From Aplidium turbinatum (taxonomy: Eukaryota; Chordata; Ascidiacea; Aplousobranchia; Polyclinidae): 64,000 bases of DNA. This document shows positions 26,501 through 36,200 of this stretch, one piece after another (positions within the stretch are counted from its first letter, which is position 1; each line of letters opens with the position of its first letter). A program made the translations under genes and the position numbers. Below the pieces are notes generated by a model. It was not told where the DNA came from, made no database searches, and was given only the letters and a program-made list of their open reading frames with translations. The DNA is taken from contig OU964928.1 of assembly GCA_918807975.1 (NCBI GenBank), positions 18,713,323 through 18,777,322 of the forward strand, in the 5' to 3' direction.

Positions 26501-27569
26501 TGCTATTACGGAAATGAAGTGTTTGTACTTAATTGCAGTTTGTTAGTTTGATTTTCCAAATTGACACAAACTTGCACAATGCACACGATTCACTAGAATA
26601 ATTCTTGTTTCAGATGACAGCGTCAAAGCGACTGACCACACTCTTTTCTACCACCTCTCAGTCGTTCTATCAATCCTTCGTTGCTGCACCGTGCATTTGT
26701 CAAAGTTTCAAGATCATTTGCTCTGTCTTTTCGATATAGTCGAATCTTTATTGACTCATGGCCATGACTGGGTGCAGCTGATATCTTCTCAAATTTTCGG
26801 TTGCGTTTTCGCAACGTGGGATCCGTCGGAGCTGTCATCGACTCGCGTTTGCTCAAGCTGCCCTTACAAGCCAGAAAACTTAGAAGAGAAGTTAAGCGAT
26901 CTGTGTAAGATCTTTTGCCTGCAGTTGAAAACAATTGAAATGCAAAAAAGACTTGCCGACCAGGTCTTGAAAAACTTATTGTTTCTTGTGCGCGTTTTTG
27001 ACAATGACAATTTTTCAAACCCAGCAGTGGCGGAAGAGGACCCTGACTTCATTCACAAGTCAATTTTGTACGCACTGAGGCGACTAGTCATTGTTGCGAA
27101 GCTGGAGCCGACAAATGACCGAAGAGTTACAACCAAGCGTGTCACGGCTTTGAAGTTCTGTGCCGCATTCTGTCTCAACGTCAAGCACCCGGAGCGAGTT
27201 TTACACTTGCTACTTGACCCAGTGTATCGTTGTATTAACGTTGCGGTAACGACTTCCATTAACCCGGAAATTGATGCTGAGGTCGCTCAGTTGAAGGTTT
27301 TGTCGGAGGAAGTGTTGGAAGTGGTCAAGTCCAAAGTCGGCAGCGAACTATTCACAAGGAAATATCAAGATGTTTCTCAAACGATTGCAAGCGTCGTCAG
27401 AAAGCGTAAAGAGAGGCAAGCCCGCCAACTAGTGATAGATCCCATCAAAGCCGTTTCAATGAAGATCAAGAGAAACGAAAGGACAAAGGAAATGCGTAAA
27501 CGAAAATTTGCGTTGAAAAGGCCAGAGCGTGGCTTAGCTCTAGCGAAAAGAGCTAAAAAACGCGCGTGA
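17562..27569 (+). CDS. UTP20: U3 snoRNP / SSU processome protein UTP20 (DRIM)
   Basis: Coding exons: 17562-24505, 25335-25492, 26614-27569 (8058 bp, 2685 residues; human UTP20 about 2785). UTP20 is a giant HEAT-repeat scaffold of the nucleolar small-subunit processome, needed for early pre-rRNA cleavage and 18S production. Seen: amphipathic helix pairs throughout; a DRIM-type region at about residues 845-1190 with LQKAAMECILSYKNKVL, then IGRQQGVLQ (family LGRQHGIL); and a Lys/Arg-rich C-terminal tail (KRNERTKEMRKRKFALKR) fitting nucleolar targeting. Intron 1 (phase 2, TTG|GTAAGT ... GATCAG|G) and intron 2 (phase 1, TTAG|GTTTG ... TTTCAG|AT) keep the frame across DVDL-DDSVKATDH. The first exon is 6.9 kb with no intron, while both introns fall in the last 14 percent. 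No internal stop is seen. The start is the first ATG after the acceptor at 17527. Confidence 0.96.
24620..25167. mobile_element. hAT MITE in UTP20 intron 1
   Basis: Terminal inverted repeats CAGGTTTTTTTTCAAGG and CCTTAAAAAAAACCTG; exact 8-bp target duplication CACATGTC at 24612-24619 and 25168-25175. 548 bp, no transposase. Inner parts of the ends (GGTGACCG / CGGTCCCCC) also pair. The intact duplication and a position within a short intron suggest a fairly recent insertion. Confidence 0.85.
25690..26450 (-). mobile_element. LINE 3' end, antisense in UTP20 intron 2
   Basis: Reverse-strand translation gives WVRINRLRTGKGLFRS, then C-E-C-G-A-E-E-Q-T-A-D-H-T-I-N-E-C, the CxCGxxxQTxxH(x)C zinc-knuckle-like end of Jockey/I-type LINE proteins, followed by a GxxGLxxxDDE segment. 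The minus-strand frame 26481-26140 covers the part before it. At least one stop breaks the frame. The patch is clearly richer in GC than the intron around it. Confidence 0.75.
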
Positions 27570-27818
27570 GTGTATGGATGGCTTTAAATTGTTATTTAGA
27601 GCTGTACTCTTCACTGCTCGTTTGTGTTAAGATAATAATTTTCGCTTGGTCAGTTCGTAATTGCTCAAAGAATTGCTTAATATGTAATTGATTTTCTGTA
27701 TTTAGGGCGAGTGTACCGACAATGGTGTCATCCCAAGTGTTTTGTACAATTTTTAATGCGTGTGCTAATGTTATCAGTAACTACGCGTTGCTGAAGTTAT
27801 TTTTCCATACGCAGTAAA

Positions 27819-27824
27819 AATAAA
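27819..27824 (+). terminator. Candidate UTP20 poly(A) signal
   Basis: AATAAA about 250 bases after the UTP20 stop, the first canonical hexamer downstream. Confidence 0.55.
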
Positions 27825-30215
27825 AGGGCTATGGAAAGCACGGAAGGCTGTAATGTCACTTGGTTTCACCTCAGTTACCATTTAAAACCTCTCATCTTTG
27901 TATCTTTATCGAATCGGCAAAGACAAATTTGAAAAAGTTTCTATTCTGTAGAAAGAGTGATTTACGTAGCTATCAGCACAAGGCTGGGCACTCACTAGTA
28001 CAGCGAGCAATTGCGATTTGTTAACCATAACGGTGTGGCCTCCACGCTCGACTATCCAATCAACCGTTATAGATACTGTAGGCCTACTATAATTATGTGA
28101 AGGTGTATCCATCGCAGACATGCGTTGCACTCAACGCTTTAAGAGCAGACAGTGTATGGAGGCGCAGCAAAACAAGGGGGTCGTGGCGGGAATAAAGTGT
28201 CCGAACAGTCATCAGCATCAGAACGGTATCAAGTCGCAATCTAGATAACCTTCGTATACTTGAAGTTTTGTAACTTACATAATTGTTGCTCTTGAATCAG
28301 GAGGAACGGATTTAGATGACGCGTCATTTGTTCAGGCTAAAGATTTGCTAATATCTCGCGAAAGCACAAAATGAATCCGAATGGAAGTTGCGTTTATTAC
28401 GGTCAGTAAAATACGGAATTCAGTAGATCAATCTATTCCCATGTAAGCACAAAAAGAATCGACTGCTTGAAATTGTACGGATGACCAGTCGCCATTAGCT
28501 TTTAAATTATCTCTTGGCTCTTTGGTATGGTTTTCTTCCCCAACGTCGTGGTAAGATACCAAATAACATGCTCGAAAACGTGGTGGGTTTTCTTGTCTTC
28601 CACTTGATTCAAACCTTCAACCAATTGTGGGCTACAAATTAAAATAGCGAAGTGGCGCTAGAAAAGCAATCGCAGTGCATAGGAAAGGAGCTGCGGCAAT
28701 AAAATAGTTCTCGAACCAGCGCCATCTTCAACAACAATGATAAAGCAAGAGTGTGCAGAGAATATGTTTGCGGCACATCCGGGCACAGCAAACACTTCGG
28801 TTGGAAAACGTCATTATGAAAGAACAATATTGTTATAAGAAGAATGACAAAAACAATGCTACAGTAAAGGCGTATCAGCAAGGACCGATGTAAATCTGCT
28901 AAAATATGTAAGTTTTACTGTTATATGGCACTAAACTTGTGCATACGCCATAGTTTGCACAATACATTTTTCTTCGTCAATACGTAGTTCGTTCAAACAA
29001 ACCCAATGAACGCAAGGCGTGGAGGAAGACTTCGCTCTCGACAGACAGATCATACCCTCAACACGAGAATTGGTGTGTAATCAAAATTGGTTGATGATGA
29101 AAACTAGTGCCGACTTGACAAACTAACGTGTTGCCAGAATACAGTTCAACATTAGGTTGAAATTTCGGAGCTAAATGAGAAATGAAGAATTTTTTGGAAT
29201 TACCAAATTTACAAAAACAGATTATAAACTAAGCGGTGCATGTATATTTATTGCGACAGTTCATGTACTAACGACCGAGACAGTACAAGTAGTTTCTTTT
29301 TTTCGTCGCCAGACGTTGAAACAATGTGAAAATCGGCAACTTTTGTTCGCTAAAAATGCATAGTGTTATTAGTGTACCATTATTAAGATCGGTTGTGAAT
29401 TCAATAGCAAATAAAGACATGAAATGAAAGCTCGGAGTTTCTAACCCTATTCAACACGCGGTGGGTTAATTCAGCGAGTTTGGTCGTGTTTGCTTCCAAA
29501 TCCTGCGTAGGCTACAACGGAGTTTCAAATGTACTGACGAGTATTTATGTTTGTTCGGATAAAAAAACTGATAACAAAATAGCCTCAAACAAAACTACAA
29601 AATTTGTGAATCAACAGCCACAACGACGATTTACTTGACCGGTCAAACGCAGGAGATTCAATGTATAGCACCTTGTAGTTCATGTTGATCATAGGCCACG
29701 GTTTAACACAACCCAGCATCGACACACCGGTCTGGTAAGTTGTTTGTAAAATGCGTGTTTTAGATTATTGCAGCGAGTAGTCGTTAAAATGAACAAAGTA
29801 TCAAACCTTCACACAAACAAAGCATAAAATGGTCTATTGCACAGTTGGCATACATAAATAGCGGTAACAAGGTGAAACATTTTTCGATTACACATTCCTT
29901 ATAACTCTTCAATGTAAAGAGATGTATCGCAAAAATTGTGATTCACCAGCAATGATAGATGAAGAAATTGACGCTGGTGATTTCACGATAAAAATTTGGC
30001 AAAAGGAATCGTTACAAGACAATACGATCAGTCACTCTTACATTGATTTGATGTCAAACGAACAGTCGCCTACGATCAAACAGGATGAAAAAGCGTAAGT
30101 TAACATTTCTGATCTAAAACACGTGTACAACACGTAGTTTCTTCGTTGAAGAAACGTGTTATTTGACATTTAAAAAAATGTTACATCCAATTATGTTGCG
30201 GCGACGTTAAATACA
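27825..30215. other. Intergenic between convergent UTP20 and HMIT
   Basis: No recognised gene except the candidate exon at 29922-30094. A half-copy of the hairpin family (GACGTTGAAACAATGTGAAAA) lies near 29310-29335, and one TAGGCCTA palindrome near 28080. Confidence 0.45.
29922..30094 (+). CDS. Possible first coding exon of an unknown gene
   Basis: An ATG frame of 58 codons, acidic (MIDEEIDAGDFTIKIWQKES), ends in frame at a strong donor, AAAGC|GTAAGT at 30094, with a stop just inside the intron. I recognise no family and find no matching downstream exon before the opposite-strand HMIT 3' end. It could be a chance frame; codon composition and the donor are the only support. Confidence 0.2.
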
Positions 30216-30292
30216 TTACTGTTTCGCGAATAAAGTATCTTCGTCGGAGTCTTCATCTTTGTGATCTTGATGCAAAATGACGTGATATTGCC
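30216..30292 (-). CDS. SLC2A13: HMIT last coding exon (acidic C-tail)
   Basis: Acceptor TTTTATTGTTTTCCAG|GGC at 30293, then [20 protein letters not shown]...stop at 30216. Joining in phase 1 to GTNT of exon 13 gives a tail resembling the NYHLSDNDASD end of vertebrate HMIT. That resemblance is why I prefer this end over the read-through end at 30842. Confidence 0.7.
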
Positions 30293-33200
30293 CTGGAAAA
30301 CAATAAAAGATTCTTCAATAAAGACGTTGCTAGACGTAAAACTTCGCTTTTCCGGCAACGTTAGAAGGGGCGCAATTCTCATAAAAATCATTTTGAAAAG
30401 TTGTGTCCACTTTGACAAATCGTTGTGACGTTAATAAACGCTTAAATAGTGATTTTTTTAAACTTGACCGTGATAAACGCTACTGCGCTCACATCAATGG
30501 CCCTTGTGCTGTGGAACACTTTAAAGTGTGACAGATTAACAATTTGATGCGCTGGGCAAATACGCTATTTATTCGGCTGCGGGTTAGAATACTTCGCGAA
30601 TTTTATTGAACGCACAAGTGGTCGACGAAAGTGCGGTAGGGTCTGTCACACAAGCGCGGGCCGTTTTCGAAAAAGCCTACGATGCTTGCTTGTGGACATT
30701 CCTAATAAACTCACAAGAGTCGGTTCACCAAAAGCTTTCACCGAAGATGCACCCAATCAGTAATCACTTCGGACAAACCCAAGCAGCACTATCTCAGCAG
30801 GAAAATCAGTCCTTTTGCATCGACCCAACATCTTTATCAAGTTAAGCAGGACTGATTTTCCGGCTGGTGTTGAGCTGAGATGACGACTCAATACCTGTAT
30901 TGGTGCCTTCCCCACAACACACAACGCATCGCTCGTTGAACAGCTGCTGGACTTCTTCTAGAGGTTTTCCCTTCGTCTCGGGCAGAAATAGTAAAATGAA
31001 AAAAAAACCGGTGAAGGAAAATATTGCGTAGAGCAAGAAGGCCCCTGGAAATCAAGTTGAAAACACACCTTATGTGCATTACGAAACAAAATGAAACGTA
31101 ACACTAATTTTTATAAAATAATTTCGTTGAGAGGGGCGAATTGCCTTCACACCTTTCACGCAGCTGTGAGGTCGTTTTATACATTCCAGACAGCAAATCA
31201 GTCATTTTTCACAATGTAAAAAAATAACTGATTTCCTATCTGAAATTGAGCAGATGTACGTACGCTGCGACTGCACAAAAAGAAGCATCAAAACTTCCAA
31301 ACCTTGAGTCGTCAAGGCCTGCGTGATGTCCAGAAACGTGAGAGATATGATGACGTTAAATATCCAGTTGGTTGTGGTGCTGGCAGCAGTGCCGGTGTTG
31401 CGAGCCCACTGAGGGTAGATCTCAGCATTAATTGTCCAAGGCATTGGGCCCATTCCTGAACAAGTTTAACCATGAGCAATTGAGCACGAAAGTAGAAGAA
31501 ACGTCAGTGTTCAGCATTAGCGAAAAGCCAACAAGCAGCTATGCAAACGCAACATGTGAAACGCAAGCGTGGTTGATGGTTTTCTTTCCACAGCAATATG
31601 ATCTGCATTGACACTAATTTGTACCCAGTTTTATTAGCGATTGCCAAAGTACCTGGAGCGAAAAAAGCGAGATACAAGATCATTCCGACCAAGGCTATCC
31701 AAGAGTACCGAGTGGGGCAGTAGTTGGACGCGAAGTATGGCCCGTCCGTCTGGTCAGTACTACACGGGCCAGATACTGATACCTAGAAAAGAACGTGCAA
31801 TGTTAAGATGATGGATCGGTCCAAGATGTAAGAGCACAACGTGAATGATCTCGTTTCTCAAGGGTATACTGTTGAGAAGTTGCATTTCTACCTTTTTTAT
31901 TGCATTACGTCGTCGCGATATCAGCCTTGTGGTAGTTCAAAAACACAGAATTTGGCAAATCGAAACGCAAACAAATCCGTATTTGTTGCCGTTTGTGGAC
32001 AGCCAATATTCCTAAAGTTGCCGCTGCAAGCGTTAATGACATGCATTGCATTACTTTCGTCCTGCATGTTGGCGTTCGTACAGCAATATAACTTCATTTC
32101 ACAATTCATTTATTTAAAATCAGTAATAGTCATCCTTCCATGCAATGTCAGACGACTTAAGTTGACGATAAATGTTAGTTAGGCTTCATGCGCGGCGGAT
32201 AAGACGCTTGCTTACCAATCGTGCAACCCTGGTTTCACTCGCGGCTAAAGCTGGTTGTTAAAAAAGGACGTACAATTTATTCATGACAAAATTTACTCAT
32301 AACTTTCCTTAATGTTCTTAAAGACCTTTAAAAGTTTTCTACCGTCTTGATAGTGTGTAAAAAACTCTGGCTCAATGTTAAAAAAGAAATCCAATAGAGA
32401 CGGTGGAACATTCAGTATATGCAAAAACCATTGAATTTAACGACTTGTACAAAACAAACCTGAGGATATGTCGAGTTCACGAGCAAGCATGTAGCGTTGG
32501 AAACACCATTCGCACCACCAGGAGTGTAGCAGTATCCGCATGTCGCTGACCCAATGCAGCCAGAGCACCACCTTAGCAAGACATACACAAAATACAACAA
32601 CTTGCAATTGTGTCTGTGACGATAAACGGTTGGCCCACCCAGCTAACAAAACCCGTTCTTTTTACATTGATTCAACGTTTGCAGACGTTGAATCAGTGTA
32701 AAAAGGACGGGTTTTGCCAGCTAGGACACCACTTACCACCTTACAAAAGCTGAAACAACATTTAAAGACTCGGCGTACTACACTTAAACCGGTGATTAAG
32801 TTCAAACGTTGAGGGTTCAATGAAAGTTGGAAACGAGGGTCCTTGAAATGTCATAGAAATCTTATAGCAATAAGAGGAACGCAGTGGTTACAGAAGTATG
32901 AAAGTGCATTACCAATCCTACTTTTCACAATTAATATATATTTTCTAGTGACCAAGCCAAGACAATAACTACCGAGCCAGCAAACTAGTCTTTTTAACAT
33001 CGATTCAACATCCGTAGACGTTGAATCAATGCAAAAAAGACTGATTTTTACCAGGGTACAAACTAGGCCTATTATACAATTATACATTGAATATATTAAT
33101 CAAGTTTCTTTAGTCTGAAATAAATCTCACCCAAAACTGGAACATTTCGAATCAATAGAGGGCAATGTTACGTTGTATGTGACTGGAGGGGAGTATAATG

Positions 33201-36200
33201 AGGAGAGATAAAATCCAGTGGACAGGAAAAGCAACGAAAAAGTGACTCCTGAAAGAGACAGAATAGCGGCGGATGAATACAAAGAAATTTTTTTAGATGA
33301 TCATTTGAAACGCTGAGTAAAACTTACCACCAATGCTCAGCAATGACAAAAGTCTTCTTCCCATTCTTTCAACTAACCACACTCCCACAAAAGTGAACAC
33401 AAAATTGACAAAGGCAGTTGCGGCGGCCAGCCAAATCGCCACTGTGTTGTTTCTGACACCAGACATTTGCACAATTGTTGCCGAGTAATACCTAAAGGAA
33501 AAGAAGCTGAGTGTAAAGAAGATTTTGATAAAAAGCGATGTACTGTATGTAGGTTACGGGCCTATGGTCCACATTCCACAACCCCACGAGAAATCAACTT
33601 TTCTCAGACTGCTTTCAAGTTTTCATTCAACACCGCCTTTTGCAATCCGTAGCGCAAATGCATGTACGTACAATATGTCGTAAACCAAACATTTCCTATT
33701 TCAAAAATAATAAACGTATTTATCTACAAATTACCCGCATTCACCATGTCATTTGCATACGTAAACCTTTAACTGACTATGTAATACAGATACGGTACCA
33801 TTAAATTACCCCAACAGTTTTGATATTAAATAAAGTAAACAATATCACACCAAATCAGAAGAATCGGTTTATTTAAATACAGAGCTTTCGCCACACAAGT
33901 GTGGCTTCATCAGTATAAACTTATTCAAATAGAAAGTTTTGATATTGTCTTTGTATGTCCAATACCTGAAGAGCGCAGGAGTTTTGATAATTCGGCAAAT
34001 CAAACAAGAAATTAACGATGATTTCCACAGCATAGTGAAAAGCAACGTAGCCTGCTAGTTGGGTCAATATACGAAGTCTTGAGGATTGTCAGACATAGGC
34101 CAAGTAGTTGAGTCAAAACCTACTCACATGACAGTGTTGATTCCAGCTATTTGTTGAAACAACTGAAGACCACATCCAACAAACAAGGCGCGACGGACAC
34201 TTCGTACTTTCAAAACATCCAATAAACCACGACTTGTGTCTGAAAATGTTCGCAATTGTGTTGACATTATCTCCATCAAAATATAATTATAAACAAATTC
34301 TATTATCGTTATTGTAGATAGTAGAGGACCAAGCAGACATTATTTGTAATCGTGAATCCCGGATGCATGCCTGCGTGAGTCACAAAGCGATGGCGATAGA
34401 AGCAGCTTCCTTTGGACGGTTTGATGAACCCTTTCAGAAAAAAAGGAAACTTGATAGGATAATACCATAAAACCCGGTTCCCAACCTGAAACCTACACAA
34501 CCACAAGGGGTTTGTATGAGATATTAAAGGTTCTATGAGCGCACAGATTAAAAAAAAAGTATAAGAAAGGCATATATTTAACAGTAATTCTAAAACAAAA
34601 CTTCGGAGCTGGTGTACAAATCTCCGACATGGTCATTAATGCTATGACTTGAATATACGTCAAAGATTGAAATCGACCAAGACAAACAGTATAGGGCGAA
34701 GTGTACAGTGAAGCAAAATAAAGCAGCTTCATCCTGTACTTTTGGTCGATTCAAACGAATGACATCGTGGTATTTTTGATCAGAGCGGAGACTTGTACTG
34801 TGTATCAGCTCCAAAACTTGTCATCAAATCTTCTTAACATTTACCCGATGATCCGATTAGGATGCGTAGTGGAATAAAATATTTAAAACAAAGTTAGACA
34901 GTATCATATTAAATCTGAAAAATTAGTTTATTTATAGAGCTTTCGCCACACAAGTGTGGCTTCTTCAGTATAGTCTTATTTAAATAGAAACTAATTTATT
35001 AGAAAGTAATTTAACAGTAGGCTAACATTGCTCTTTTTTGGGACCACACTTAGTTCAAAGGTGCGCAAGCTTGATAATTCTAGAAGGGTCCGCAACTACA
35101 AAACAGGAAGAGAACATTGCCTTTACACCTCATCCTGAGGGTGTACAGACGTTTCAGCACCGAAAAAAAATCAATAGACAGTTAATGACGTGAACACTAA
35201 GTCGCAATCATTTTGGTACAAAACGTGAGTCAGAATAGTGTGTACTAAAATTTAAGAATAGTCCAAGTGATTAGATATCGCGTGATTGCATGCACAGTTG
35301 GCAAAGGTTGCCGTTTTTACATCGTTTAAACGTCGAGCGACAACTTTGTTGACTGTCATGTTACCACACCATCCTTAGAGTCTTACTGTTGTCTTCCATT
35401 TCAACAAATCTCTTCAAAACCTCAAATCGTTCTTGCGCTTCAGTGTCGTTCTTTAGTATCTATCAACAACAGAAGACATATGAATTGTATTCCACCAGAA
35501 ATCAGGAAATGTGCGACAAATGTCGTCAAAAATACCAACAATGAACCAATGTTCTCAAACGAAAATCTGAAATTACAATCCATTACAATTACACCATATC
35601 GCAATATGACTTGCAGTAAATTTAACATAAAATTTCATTTTATTGTTATCAGTGTCAACCCAATCGCAGTAATGTGGCCCCATTATTTTAGAGAAGATGT
35701 TATGTTGAGATACAAGCATCATCTTAACAAGGACGTTTTGACGTAAATTTCACCTAATAACTCACCTTTTGTAGAGCGTCGCTAGCTTCTCGATGTTTCT
35801 TTTTCTGCATCAACCAGCGTGGACTTTCAGGAAGGAACAAAAATCCGATAAACTGGATCAAAGCAGGCACAGAAGCCAGTCCCAACATAAACCTACCATA
35901 GAAAGTTTAGAAAAATTAGATGCTTTGTGTTTACGCCAGCTTTAAATTAAATATAAATATTAGCCAAGAACGTCAATGCAATGTAATCATCTCAAATAAT
36001 CGGAGAATGTCTTCTAGATGCAGACAGTTAGGTGCCTGCCAAATAGGTGCGCACACTGTGGCGTCAGGATATTTAGGTGCGGCGCACTTTGGCGCCCGGT
36101 CATTTAGGTGCTATTCCCAGTAAACTCTATTTCATTAGATGCTTGATGGTAATACTACAGACAGTGGTGTACGCAAGATTTTCTCATGGGGGGGGGGGGA

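Noticed and set aside
30606-30845. 80-codon plus-strand open frame overlapping the HMIT 3' region
   Set aside because: Its end lies within the hairpin element and opposite HMIT; no family resemblance, and no splice site in the right phase to join the 29922 candidate exon.
32181-32240. tRNA-like stretch in HMIT intron 10 (GGCGGATAAGACGC...GGTTTCACTCG)
   Set aside because: Boxes are weak and the arms do not form a cloverleaf; at best an old SINE head.
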